From Paenibacillus qinlingensis (GTDB taxonomy: Bacteria > Bacillota > Bacilli > Paenibacillales > NBRC-103111): a stretch of 64,000 bases of DNA. Position 1 is the first letter of the stretch, and every line of letters begins with the position of its first letter. Location: contig NZ_JABMKY010000003.1 in NCBI RefSeq assembly GCF_013204845.1, positions 337,907 to 401,906 of the forward strand, written 5' to 3'. Of this stretch, positions 45,354-53,835 are shown piece by piece. The notes beneath the pieces are model-generated. The model searched no databases. It saw only the letters and a list, made by a program, of their open reading frames with translations, and was not told where the DNA came from. A program made the translations under genes and the position numbers.

Positions 45354-46091
45354 ATGAATGCAAAAAGACAAACAATTTGGCTCGTTTCGATGCTTAGCTT
45401 GATGGTGGTGCTCTCCGCGTATTATCTGTTTACAGAGGACGTCAATAAGCTCGATCTCGCATCGTCGGATGCCATCTCGAAATCACAAGAAGTGAAGATT
45501 GATATGACACAAATAGATCCAGTTACAGGTGCCAAAACAGATGTAAAAGCAACATCTGGCACAGGTACACAAACCGACACGAAAGCTACAACACCGCAAA
45601 CTTCAACAAAAACAGACACTAAAGCGACGACGACACAAGATAGCTCTAAAACTTCGACAAAAGATACAACCAAACCAACAACGTCCAAAACAGATGATCA
45701 AGTGTTGAAGCAAGTAGAAGAACAAGCTAAAACAACATCTGCAAACGACTACTTTACGAATGAACAAGTGAAACAAAACAATTACTTCAGCAAAGTTTCG
45801 ACAGATCTGATGACGATCATTTTGGATGCGAAGAAAACGCCTGAAGCAGTTGCAAAAGCAACAAACGATTTGTCTGCTTTGTCAGATCTGCAAGATAAAA
45901 TTGAAAATCTCCAAGATCTTCTGATTCAAGATTTCCCGCAAGCTGTCATTAATCAAGATGGGAACAAATGGAAAGTAACCGTTCAAGCTGATAAGTTGGA
46001 GAAAAGCCAAGGTGTTTCCATCGTTGACATGGTTGTGAAAGAACTGGGAGCTATGCCAGAAAATATCAAGATCCAATACGTTCGTCCGTAA
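45354..46091 (+). CDS. spoIIIAH: SpoIIIAH
   Basis: 245 residues: an N-terminal membrane anchor, a Thr/Lys-rich low-complexity linker (about residues 55-120, repeats of TQTDTKATT type) and a C-terminal YscJ/FliF-like ring domain that binds forespore SpoIIQ. The linker is longer and more repetitive than in B. subtilis. AAGGAGG precedes the ATG. Last gene of the operon. Confidence 0.95.
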   Translation: MNAKRQTIWLVSMLSLMVVLSAYYLFTEDVNKLDLASSDAISKSQEVKIDMTQIDPVTGAKTDVKATSGTGTQTDTKATTPQTSTKTDTKATTTQDSSKTSTKDTTKPTTSKTDDQVLKQVEEQAKTTSANDYFTNEQVKQNNYFSKVSTDLMTIILDAKKTPEAVAKATNDLSALSDLQDKIENLQDLLIQDFPQAVINQDGNKWKVTVQADKLEKSQGVSIVDMVVKELGAMPENIKIQYVRP

Positions 46092-46128
46092 GGATTCTAG
46101 TGAAGTTTTTGCTTCACAAATGGGTAGT

Positions 46129-46166
46129 GGAAAGGGTCCGGATAAACTGGACTCTTTCCATTTTGT
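46129..46166 (+). terminator. Terminator of the spoIIIA operon
   Basis: GGAAAGGGTCC pairs with GGACTCTTTCC, then ATTTTG. A smaller hairpin TGAAGTTTTTGCTTCA precedes it. Confidence 0.75.
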
Positions 46167-46177
46167 GCGTTTATGGG

Positions 46178-46183
46178 TATAAT
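46178..46183 (+). promoter_or_regulatory. Possible -10 box of accBC
   Basis: TATAAT 65 bases before accB; TTTCCA 17 bases upstream is a weak -35. Confidence 0.4.
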
Positions 46184-46248
46184 ACATACGTTGCGGCTAT
46201 GAAAACGCATTTTTAAAGGGTTCACCAACGTCTAAAGGAGTGACTTGA

Positions 46249-46743
46249 ATGTTTAAATTGAGTGAAATCAAAGAGTTAATTAAACTCGTCGATCAATCCT
46301 CTTTACAAGAACTTGAAATTGAAAATGAAGGTGCACGCCTTTCTATTCGTAAACCGAATAAAGTGGAGCCTGTATATGTATCCGCTCCAGTTCAACACAC
46401 ATACGCACCGATTGGTCAACCAAACTACACAAATACAGCGCCAGCAGCTGCACTTGAAGTGCCAGTAACTGCTAACGGACAAGCCAAGCAAGAGGATTCA
46501 TCTTTACATAAGATCGTATCTCCGATGGTAGGGACTTTCTATCAATCTGCTTCGCCAGGATCAGCGCCATTCGTAAGCGTTGGCTCTAAAGTAACGGATA
46601 AGAGTGTCGTATGTATCGTGGAAGCTATGAAATTAATGAATGAAATAGAAGCTGAAGTGAAAGGCGAGATCGTTGAAATTCTCGTCGAGAACGGGCAGCT
46701 AGTCGAGTACGGACAACCTTTATTTTTGGTTAGACCGGAATAG
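46249..46743 (+). CDS. accB: Biotin carboxyl carrier protein of acetyl-CoA carboxylase
   Basis: 164 residues. The C-terminal biotinyl domain carries EAMKLMN, with Lys128 the biotin site; a Pro/Ala-rich linker (about 45-85) precedes it. Carries CO2 for malonyl-CoA formation in fatty-acid synthesis. AAGGAG precedes the ATG. Followed by accC. Confidence 0.97.
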   Translation: MFKLSEIKELIKLVDQSSLQELEIENEGARLSIRKPNKVEPVYVSAPVQHTYAPIGQPNYTNTAPAAALEVPVTANGQAKQEDSSLHKIVSPMVGTFYQSASPGSAPFVSVGSKVTDKSVVCIVEAMKLMNEIEAEVKGEIVEILVENGQLVEYGQPLFLVRPE

Positions 46744-46809
46744 TTGCGTTTGCAAGCTTATGCTGACAGCGCAAGCTTTTCGCAGGAAGAGCTCTTAGGA
46801 GGGCAAATC

Positions 46810-48168
46810 ATGAAATTTCATAAAATACTTATTGCGAACCGCGGAGAAATAGCAGTTCGTATTATCCGAGCATGCCGTGAACTTGGCATTTATACGGTTG
46901 CTGTGTACTCGGAAGCAGATCGAGAAGCACTACACGTTCGTTTGGCAGATGAGGCTTACTGCATCGGGCCAACAGCGTCCAAAGACAGTTATTTGAACTT
47001 CACTAACTTGATGAGTGTTGCAACGTTAACGGAATGTGATGCGATTCATCCTGGATATGGGTTTCTTGCTGAAAATGCAGACTTCGCAGAAATCTGCGAG
47101 AGCTGTAATATTACTTTCATTGGTCCTTCGCCAGATGCAATCTCCCGAATGGGGGACAAAGCGGTTGCTAAGCAAACGATGAAGGAAGCGAGAGTTCCAA
47201 TTATCCCAGGTTCTGATGGATTGGTTGAAGATATTGATGATGCTGTGGTAATTGCACGTGATATCGGGTATCCGATTATTATTAAAGCGACAGCAGGCGG
47301 TGGCGGTAAAGGAATCCGTATTGCAGAGAACGAGGAAACACTTGTTCAACAAATTACGGCAGCTCAACAAGAAGCGCAGAATGCCTTCGGTAATGCAGGG
47401 ATTTACTTAGAGAAGTATTTAACTGGCATGAAGCATGTTGAGATCCAAATCCTTGCTGATAAACACGGCAATGTTGTTCATTTAGGCGAACGTGATTGCT
47501 CTGTACAGCGTCGTAGACAAAAGCTTGTTGAAGAAGCACCTTGTCCGATTCTTACGGAGGAAACGCGTAAAGCTATGGGGCAGGCGGCCGTGCGTGCAGC
47601 GAAAGCCGTGAATTATTCCGGAGCGGGAACATTGGAATTCTTGTTAGGTCCAGATGGTAATTTTTACTTTATGGAAATGAATACACGTATCCAAGTTGAA
47701 CACCCTGTTACCGAAATGATTACAGGTATCGATATTATTCAAGAAATGATTCGCGTTGCTGAAGGGAATCCGTTGTCATTCAGGCAAGAGGATGTGCGCA
47801 TCAATGGATGGGCTATCGAGTGCCGTGTCAATGCAGAAGATCCGAATCGGAACTTCATGCCGTCTCCAGGGCAAGTGAAATTTTATTTGCCGCCAGGTGG
47901 ATTCGGTGTTCGCGTGGATAGTGCTGTGTATCCTGGGTATACGATCCCCCCACACTATGATTCCATGATCGCGAAGCTTATCGTCTGGGGTAGTACACGT
48001 GAAGAAGCGATTAACCGTATGAAAAGAGCTCTCAATGAGTTCGCGGTGGATGGCGTAAACACGACGATTCCTTTTCATTTGAAGCTGCTTGAACATAAGA
48101 AATTTATCAGTGGCGATCACGATATTAAGTTCTTAGAAGAGCATGACGTGAACGATCCAGAATCGTAG
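46810..48168 (+). CDS. accC: Biotin carboxylase
   Basis: 452 residues, full length, ATP-grasp fold: [17 protein letters not shown] at the N-terminus, [25 protein letters not shown] and [14 protein letters not shown] (catalytic Arg). It carboxylates biotin on AccB. The ATG at 46810 follows AGGAGGG; the longer frame upstream to 46744 lacks a site. Confidence 0.97.
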   Translation: MKFHKILIANRGEIAVRIIRACRELGIYTVAVYSEADREALHVRLADEAYCIGPTASKDSYLNFTNLMSVATLTECDAIHPGYGFLAENADFAEICESCNITFIGPSPDAISRMGDKAVAKQTMKEARVPIIPGSDGLVEDIDDAVVIARDIGYPIIIKATAGGGGKGIRIAENEETLVQQITAAQQEAQNAFGNAGIYLEKYLTGMKHVEIQILADKHGNVVHLGERDCSVQRRRQKLVEEAPCPILTEETRKAMGQAAVRAAKAVNYSGAGTLEFLLGPDGNFYFMEMNTRIQVEHPVTEMITGIDIIQEMIRVAEGNPLSFRQEDVRINGWAIECRVNAEDPNRNFMPSPGQVKFYLPPGGFGVRVDSAVYPGYTIPPHYDSMIAKLIVWGSTREEAINRMKRALNEFAVDGVNTTIPFHLKLLEHKKFISGDHDIKFLEEHDVNDPES

Positions 48169-48176
48169 ACAATCAT

Positions 48177-48205
48177 TTGTCATATTTTTACCAAAATGTT
48201 ATACT
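48177..48205 (+). promoter_or_regulatory. Sigma-A promoter of yqhY
   Basis: TTGTCA (48177-48182), 17 bases, TATACT (48200-48205). Confidence 0.7.
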
Positions 48206-48287
48206 AATAAATTAAGATGGCTTATCCCATTTATATTTTAAACTTATGAGGCAAGTTGGCTACACAAACTTTTTAGGAGGTGCCACA

Positions 48288-48701
48288 ATGAGCACAATCG
48301 CTCCGGATTACGTCAAGACAGACATGGGCAGCATCCAGATTGCCCCCGAGGTTATCGAAATCATTGCCGGATTGGCAACGGTGGAAGTGCAAGGTGTAGC
48401 GGGGATGAGTGGCGGATTAGCTGGCGGCATTGCTGAATTACTTGGACGCAAGAATTTGTCCAAAGGCGTAAAGGTAGAGGTCGGACAACGTGAAGCTGCC
48501 ATTGACGTCTCCATCATTATCGAGTATGGAAATCGTATTCCAGAAGTTGCAAATGATATTCAGAACAATGTGAAGCTGGCCATTGAATCAATGACGGGTT
48601 TAAATGTTGTTGAGGTTAACGTCCACATTCATGATGTTCACTTTAAGCAGGCGGATAAACCGATTGACGAAGAACCAGCGGCTGCCCATCGTGTAAAATA
48701 A
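48288..48701 (+). CDS. yqhY: Asp23/YqhY-family protein
   Basis: 137 residues of the Asp23 (DUF322) family: GSIQIAPEVIEIIAGLATVEVQGV near the start, then VDVSIIIEYG-like strands and a C-terminal acidic tail. In B. subtilis YqhY sits after accBC and affects acetyl-CoA carboxylase activity; the same link is likely here. AGGAGG precedes the ATG. A partner membrane anchor, AmaP, is encoded next. Confidence 0.92.
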   Translation: MSTIAPDYVKTDMGSIQIAPEVIEIIAGLATVEVQGVAGMSGGLAGGIAELLGRKNLSKGVKVEVGQREAAIDVSIIIEYGNRIPEVANDIQNNVKLAIESMTGLNVVEVNVHIHDVHFKQADKPIDEEPAAAHRVK

Positions 48702-48730
48702 GCGGTAAAGCTGAGCCATATGGATCAATT

Positions 48731-48762
48731 GAAACCCCCTACAGGTTGCAGGGGGTTTCCTC
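48731..48762 (+). terminator. Hairpin after yqhY
   Basis: GAAACCCCCT pairs exactly with AGGGGGTTTC; only a short pyrimidine tail follows, so read-through to amaP is possible. Confidence 0.6.
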
Positions 48763-48786
48763 TAACTTAGGAAGGGGACAAGCGTA

Positions 48787-49347
48787 GTGGGTAAAATTGT
48801 GGACAGGCTCTTGCTACTTTTCTATAGCCTGATTATTTTCGTCGCATCGATCTTTGTATTGTTCACAGCATCTAGTTGGATCCCACTCGATCAAGCTAGT
48901 GAAACGCTTAGTCATTTCTATTACGAGAAAAGTTACGCTTATCCGGGCATTGTTATTAGTTTGATTTTGCTGCTGATTTCCGTGCGATTCCTGATCGTAA
49001 CGCTTCGTCGCGGTCGTTCCCAGGCGCCATCGATTGATCAACGCACTGATTTTGGGGATATTCGAATCTCCATCGAGACGGTTGAGAATCTTTCGCTGAA
49101 AGCAGCGGGACGCACGAAAGGTGCCAAAGATCTGCGTGCACGAGTTAGAGTGAATCAATCCGGGTTAGAAATAACGATAAGAACCATTGTAGATGGGGAA
49201 AGTTCGATTCCGGAACTGACTGAAGACATGCAAGGTACAGTGAAAAGTTACATAGAAGATATTACCGGTATTCCTGTAGCTTCCGTAACCGTATTCGTAG
49301 CGAACATCGTGCAATCTGCCCCAACGTTTAAAAGCCGAGTCGAATAG
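48787..49347 (+). CDS. amaP: AmaP, alkaline shock membrane anchor
   Basis: 186 residues, two N-terminal membrane segments (LLLLFYSLIIFVASIFVLFT and the segment near residue 55) and an Asp23-like C-terminal domain. It should tether Asp23-type proteins at the membrane. GTG start with AAGGGGA upstream. Confidence 0.85.
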   Translation: MGKIVDRLLLLFYSLIIFVASIFVLFTASSWIPLDQASETLSHFYYEKSYAYPGIVISLILLLISVRFLIVTLRRGRSQAPSIDQRTDFGDIRISIETVENLSLKAAGRTKGAKDLRARVRVNQSGLEITIRTIVDGESSIPELTEDMQGTVKSYIEDITGIPVASVTVFVANIVQSAPTFKSRVE

Positions 49348-49361
49348 AGGTGAATCCACAT

Positions 49362-49589
49362 ATGTGGAATGAACTATGGGAATTCCATAGGGGCAAAGTA
49401 ATCGGAGTGACAGCGGGTATATTCTTCGGTTTTATTTATTTATTTTTTGGTTTTTGGGATATGTTGATCTTTGCATTTATCGTTCTTGTAGGTTTTTATG
49501 TTGGAAATAAGCTGGATCGCAAAGAAAGTTTCGTCATGTTAGAAGACATTTGGCGCTATCTCACACAAAAATGGAGAATGTTTCGCTAA
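49362..49589 (+). CDS. DUF2273 small membrane protein
   Basis: 75 residues, two membrane segments (VIGVTAGIFFGFIYLFFGFW and LIFAFIVLVGFYVGNKL), DUF2273 family, regularly found beside amaP/asp23. ATG 49362 with GAGG; GTG 49350 is less likely. Starts 14 bases after amaP. Confidence 0.85.
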   Translation: MWNELWEFHRGKVIGVTAGIFFGFIYLFFGFWDMLIFAFIVLVGFYVGNKLDRKESFVMLEDIWRYLTQKWRMFR

Positions 49590-49618
49590 AATCCCTGGTT
49601 CAACCATGGATTTTTTTG
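49589..49618 (+). terminator. Terminator of the yqhY-amaP group
   Basis: AAATCCCTGGTT pairs with AACCATGGATTT, then a T run. Confidence 0.75.
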
Positions 49619-49619
49619 T

Positions 49620-49647
49620 TTGGATTGGATCCAATTTGACGTATACT
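49620..49647 (+). promoter_or_regulatory. Possible promoter of nusB
   Basis: TTGGAT (49620-49625), 16 bases, TATACT (49642-49647). Confidence 0.45.
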
Positions 49648-49709
49648 AGGAGAAAGAGTTTTTTAGGAGAAGGTCGCTTTGCAGGAGTAAAGCACTTAGG
49701 AGGAACAGA

Positions 49710-50171
49710 ATGAAACGCAGAATTGCACGTGAAATTGCTATACAAAGCTTATACCAAATCCAAATGAATGAGGCTACTCCTCAGGAGGCTGTTCAAGTTG
49801 CGATTCATGAAGCTGAGCATGATAATGAAACGCAATTGGATTTTTCCGGAGATAAGATAGATCCAGTCTACATTGTTGAACTTGTTGAAGGAACTTACAA
49901 GAACAAAGTAAGCATCGATGAGTTGTTGGAAGAGTATCTGAAAGGATGGGCGATGGACAGGCTGTCTCGTATCGATCGGGAAATTCTACGACTGGGTGCC
50001 TATGAGATGCTGTATCGCGATGATGTTCCACCTAAGGTTGTTGTGAATGAAGCCATTGATTTGGCTAAGCATTACGGAACTGATGAATCAGGGAAATTCG
50101 TAAATGGCGTGTTGGGGAAAATGATCAAAGAAATCGACGAACTGAAAGAAAAAGTTCTGCGTACGCTTTAA
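49710..50171 (+). CDS. nusB: NusB, transcription antitermination factor
   Basis: 153 residues, helical: RRIAREIAIQSLYQIQMN at the N-terminus and PPKVVVNEAIDLAKHYGTDESGKFVNGVLG in segments near the end. With NusE (S10) it binds boxA for rRNA antitermination. AGGAGG precedes the ATG. Confidence 0.97.
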   Translation: MKRRIAREIAIQSLYQIQMNEATPQEAVQVAIHEAEHDNETQLDFSGDKIDPVYIVELVEGTYKNKVSIDELLEEYLKGWAMDRLSRIDREILRLGAYEMLYRDDVPPKVVVNEAIDLAKHYGTDESGKFVNGVLGKMIKEIDELKEKVLRTL

Positions 50172-50217
50172 AATCAACAACATAGAGTAAGGCTTAAACG
50201 GCTAAGGGGGAAATAAC

Positions 50218-51084
50218 ATGTCAGCACAAGTAATTAATGGGAAAGAACTCGTGAGCTCCATTCGTGAGGAAATCAGATCTGACGCAGCGATACTTACAGC
50301 TCAGGGAAACCAGCCAGGTCTTGTCGTTGTTATTGTAGGGGAAGATGCAGCTTCGCAAGTGTATGTTAGAAACAAAGCGAAAGCTTGCGATGATGTAGGT
50401 ATTTATTCCGAAGTACACCGTCTGCCTGAAGAGACGACGCAAGCAGAATTAATCGCACTCATCCATAGTTTTAATGCAAATAATCGAATTAACGGGATTC
50501 TTGTTCAATCTCCGCTGCCTAAGCATATCAATGAAGAAGCGGTTGTTGATGAGATTGATCCTGCGAAAGATGTAGATTGCTTCCACCCGATTAATGTGGG
50601 TAACCTGATGATTGGTAAAGACGGTATGAAACCTTGTACCCCGCACGGTGTAATAGAAATTCTGAAGCGGGCTGGCGTAGAAATCGCAGGTAAGCATGCT
50701 GTGGTTGTAGGTAGAAGTAACATCGTCGGTAAACCGATGGCTATGCTGTTGTTGCGAGAGCATGCAACGGTATCTGTGGTGCATTCCCGTACGCCTAACA
50801 TGGAAGAGATTACTAAGCAAGCCGATATTCTTGTTGTAGCAGTGGGTAAAGCACATTTGATCAAAGCTCATCATGTGAAACCAGGTGCAGTTGTTATTGA
50901 CGTTGGGATGAACCGTCCTGCAGACGGCAAATTAACGGGTGATGTTGATTTTGAAGCTGTGAAAGAGATTGCAAGTGCGATTACACCTGTTCCAGGTTGT
51001 GTAGGTCCAATGACGATTACGATGCTGCTTCGCAATACAGTTGATGCGGCTAGCCGTGCAGCTAAAGCGAATGTGAGCGTATAG
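50218..51084 (+). CDS. folD: FolD, methylenetetrahydrofolate dehydrogenase/cyclohydrolase
   Basis: 288 residues, bifunctional folate enzyme. YVRNKAKACDDVGI holds the catalytic Lys region, QSPLPKHINEEAV and DVDCFHPINVGNL the folate site, VVVGRSNIVGKPMAMLL the NADP site and TPVPGCVGPMTITMLLRNT the C-terminal signature. AAGGGGGA precedes the ATG. The next gene starts eight bases after the stop. Confidence 0.97.
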   Translation: MSAQVINGKELVSSIREEIRSDAAILTAQGNQPGLVVVIVGEDAASQVYVRNKAKACDDVGIYSEVHRLPEETTQAELIALIHSFNANNRINGILVQSPLPKHINEEAVVDEIDPAKDVDCFHPINVGNLMIGKDGMKPCTPHGVIEILKRAGVEIAGKHAVVVGRSNIVGKPMAMLLLREHATVSVVHSRTPNMEEITKQADILVVAVGKAHLIKAHHVKPGAVVIDVGMNRPADGKLTGDVDFEAVKEIASAITPVPGCVGPMTITMLLRNTVDAASRAAKANVSV

Positions 51085-51091
51085 TCACCCT

Positions 51092-52462
51092 ATGGCGAGA
51101 AATGAGACCAAGATTTTATCCGTAAAAGATTTAAACCGCTATATCAAGCTATTGCTGGAAGGAGATTCGCGTCTCCAAGATGTGTGGGTACGAGGGGAAA
51201 TTTCGAATTTCACACATCATTCTAGTGGTCATATGTATTTTACATTGAAGGATGCGGACGGACGGCTCAAAAGCATCATGTTTGCTTCGCATAATCAGAA
51301 GCTGGGATTTATCCCGAAAGAAGGCACGAAAGTCATTGCTCGCGGTAATATTTCTGTTTATGAGCGAGATGGTGCCTATCAGTTTTATGTGACGGCGATG
51401 CAGCCTGATGGCATCGGGAGCCTGTATTTGGCTTTCGAGCAGCTGAAAAAGAAGCTCGAAACAGAAGGGTTATTCGCGCCAGAGCGCAAGAAACCGATTC
51501 CTCGGTTTCCACGCGCCATTGGCGTGATCACGTCCCCGACGGGGGCCGCCATTCGTGATGTCATCATCACGTTGCAGCGGCGTTTCCCGTCGATCCCGAT
51601 CTTGCTGTACCCTGTCCTCGTACAGGGTACGCAAGCGGCGCCTTCGATCGTCAAAGCGATCGAAGCCATGAACCGGCTCGGTGAAGCCGACGTGCTCATT
51701 GTGGGCCGCGGCGGCGGCTCACTGGAAGAGCTGTGGGCCTTCAACGAGGAGATCGTTGCGCGGGCGATAGCAGCCTCCGCGATCCCAATCATCTCGGCCG
51801 TCGGCCACGAGACGGACTTCACGATCGCCGACTTCGTCGCCGATCTCAGAGCGCCGACGCCTACGGCGGCGGCAGAGCTCGCGGTGCCGCACCACCTCGA
51901 GCTGAAGCAGCAGCTATCGCAGCAGGCGCAGCGCCTGCATTACGGGCTGCTGCAGCAGCTGCGCCGCAAGCAGGAACGGCTCGAGCGCGCGAAGCGCTCG
52001 CCGTTCCTAACGAACCCCCGCAGGCAGCTGCTCATGCAGCCTGCGGAGCGGCTCGACCGGCTGGCGGAGCAGCTCGGTTACCGCATGCGGCAGCGCCTAA
52101 CGGAGCTGGCGCAGCGTCGATTAAGGCTGGAGCGTCGCTTGTCCAGCTTCAATCCAACGGAGCAGGCCGTGATGGCAAGACGTCGTTTGGACACGTCCAA
52201 ACGTCAGATGCTCACGGCCATGCAGACCCTCCTGCGCTCAAAGAAGCAGGAGTGGCAGTCCAGCGTCCGTCATTTGGACGCACTCAGCCCGCTGAAAGTT
52301 ATGCAGCGGGGCTACAGCCTTGCTTATGACGATCAAGAAAAGCAACTTGTGAGATCGATAACGCAAGTGAATATCGGTGATCGATTATCCATACGTCTTA
52401 AGGACGGTAAAATACAATGTCAAGTTTCGGGGATGGAGGCGAACATTGATGTCAACAAGTGA
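51092..52462 (+). CDS. xseA: Exodeoxyribonuclease VII large subunit
   Basis: 456 residues: an N-terminal OB-fold (VWVRGEISNFTHHSSGHMYF), the catalytic domain with VGRGGGSLEELWAFN and AVGHETDFTIADFVADLRAPTPTAAAE in segments, and a long coiled coil (about 265-400). No clear ribosome site is seen before ATG 51092, so translation is probably coupled to folD. From about 51540 to 52130 the gene is very GC-rich. It overlaps xseB by 14 bases. Confidence 0.95.
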   Translation: MARNETKILSVKDLNRYIKLLLEGDSRLQDVWVRGEISNFTHHSSGHMYFTLKDADGRLKSIMFASHNQKLGFIPKEGTKVIARGNISVYERDGAYQFYVTAMQPDGIGSLYLAFEQLKKKLETEGLFAPERKKPIPRFPRAIGVITSPTGAAIRDVIITLQRRFPSIPILLYPVLVQGTQAAPSIVKAIEAMNRLGEADVLIVGRGGGSLEELWAFNEEIVARAIAASAIPIISAVGHETDFTIADFVADLRAPTPTAAAELAVPHHLELKQQLSQQAQRLHYGLLQQLRRKQERLERAKRSPFLTNPRRQLLMQPAERLDRLAEQLGYRMRQRLTELAQRRLRLERRLSSFNPTEQAVMARRRLDTSKRQMLTAMQTLLRSKKQEWQSSVRHLDALSPLKVMQRGYSLAYDDQEKQLVRSITQVNIGDRLSIRLKDGKIQCQVSGMEANIDVNK

Positions 52463-52700
52463 AACTGAAGTAAGTTTTGAAGTGGCTATCGAGCAGCTAG
52501 AACGTATCGTAAGTCAACTGGAGAGCGGCGACGTTCCTTTAGAAAAAGCAATTGAACTGTATCAAGAAGGTGTAAGACTCTCCCATATATGCGGCGTTAA
52601 GCTGGAGCAAGTGGAGAAGAAAATTGAGATGCTGGTTGAAGGGGAAGCTGGGGTAACAAGGAAGCCTTTCCAGCCTGTCTTGGAAGATAAGGGGAATTAG
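52449..52700 (+). CDS. xseB: Exodeoxyribonuclease VII small subunit
   Basis: 83 residues: SFEVAIEQLERIVSQLESGD, VPLEKAIELYQEGVRLS, the usual XseB hairpin of helices. GGAGG lies within the end of xseA. Binds the XseA coiled coil. Confidence 0.95.
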   Translation: MSTSETEVSFEVAIEQLERIVSQLESGDVPLEKAIELYQEGVRLSHICGVKLEQVEKKIEMLVEGEAGVTRKPFQPVLEDKGN

Positions 52701-52701
52701 T

Positions 52702-53610
52702 TTGAATAACACGACGTCTACTATTCATACATACATCGCTTCCCATGCCCAATTGGTCGAAGCCGCATTGCGTCAATCATTGCCAACTGCTTGGGAGGTG
52801 CCATCTTCTTTACGTGAGTCCATGGACTACTCCTTGATGGCAGGCGGCAAACGACTGCGTCCTATTATGGTCCTCGCTGCAGCAGAGTCGCTAGGGGGCT
52901 CCCTGGAGTCTGCTATGCCTGTTGCAATGGCTATCGAATTGGTTCATACCTATTCGTTAGTTCATGATGATCTGCCAGCGATGGATAACGATGATTATCG
53001 CAGAGGTAAGTTAACGAATCACAAAGTTTATGGTGAGGCAATGGCTATTCTTGCTGGCGATGCGCTGCTTACGCACGCCTTCTTCTGCGTTGCGCAATCT
53101 CACAAGAGGTTTGGCGTTCCTGCTGAACGAGTATTAGCCATTACCGAAGAGCTTGCCTTATTGGCAGGTGCCCGTGGCATGGTTGGCGGTCAAGCAGCGG
53201 ATATGTTAGGAGAGCAAGGTTTAACCAAGTTAGAAGAGCTTACTTATATTCATACACACAAAACGAGTGATCTTATTGTGTTCTCATTGCGTGCAGGTGG
53301 ACATATTGCTGGAGCATCCGAAGCCCAATTGGAAGCGCTCAGTGAATTTGGACACGCGCTTGGACTTGCTTTTCAGATTCAAGATGATATTTTGGATATT
53401 ATCGGTGATGAAGCGAAACTAGGTAAGCCTGTGAAGAGTGATGAGAAACAGCAAAAGGTGACATTCCCTTACTTTATTGGGATGGAAGCTTCTGAGCAGA
53501 AAGTGCAAGAGCTGACGAATCAAGCGAAAGAAGCCTTAATTCGTTCCAATATACCGAATCCAGAACGGTTGCTGCAGATCGCAGATTACCTGATGAAACG
53601 GGATCATTAG
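52702..53610 (+). CDS. ispA: Farnesyl diphosphate synthase
   Basis: 302 residues of the polyprenyl synthase family: the first Asp-rich motif DDLPAMDND with HDD, GGKRLRPIMVLA, and the second motif QIQDDILDIIGD. It makes the C15 precursor of undecaprenyl phosphate, quinone and heme side chains. TTG start with AAGGGGA before it, directly after xseB and before dxs, so isoprenoid genes are grouped. Confidence 0.93.
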   Translation: MNNTTSTIHTYIASHAQLVEAALRQSLPTAWEVPSSLRESMDYSLMAGGKRLRPIMVLAAAESLGGSLESAMPVAMAIELVHTYSLVHDDLPAMDNDDYRRGKLTNHKVYGEAMAILAGDALLTHAFFCVAQSHKRFGVPAERVLAITEELALLAGARGMVGGQAADMLGEQGLTKLEELTYIHTHKTSDLIVFSLRAGGHIAGASEAQLEALSEFGHALGLAFQIQDDILDIIGDEAKLGKPVKSDEKQQKVTFPYFIGMEASEQKVQELTNQAKEALIRSNIPNPERLLQIADYLMKRDH

Positions 53611-53786
53611 ACATACGTATACAATTTGTATGACATACCGGTAGGCAGTTTTTCCACATTAGAAAAAAGTTTTCATTTCACGAAAACATCTTCTGATTGG
53701 CGATAAATCCTACCTAATCAACGCGGTCGCTCATCATTGAGTTGCCTCGATAGAGGTTAAATCACACGAAATACCCAATTATATGA

Positions 53787-53792
53787 TATAAT
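53787..53792 (+). promoter_or_regulatory. Possible -10 box of dxs
   Basis: TATAAT 44 bases before dxs in a 225-bp gap; no good -35 box. Confidence 0.4.
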
Positions 53793-53835
53793 GGTGAAAT
53801 CTTAGTATTTTCACATTGAAAGTGAGGAAACAAGC

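Noticed and set aside
49636..49647. TTGACG before nusB as a -35 box
   Set aside because: It directly abuts the TATACT, leaving no spacer; TTGGAT further upstream is better placed.
51733..52329. Ala/Arg-rich open frame inside xseA
   Set aside because: A typical shadow frame caused by the GC-rich stretch of xseA.
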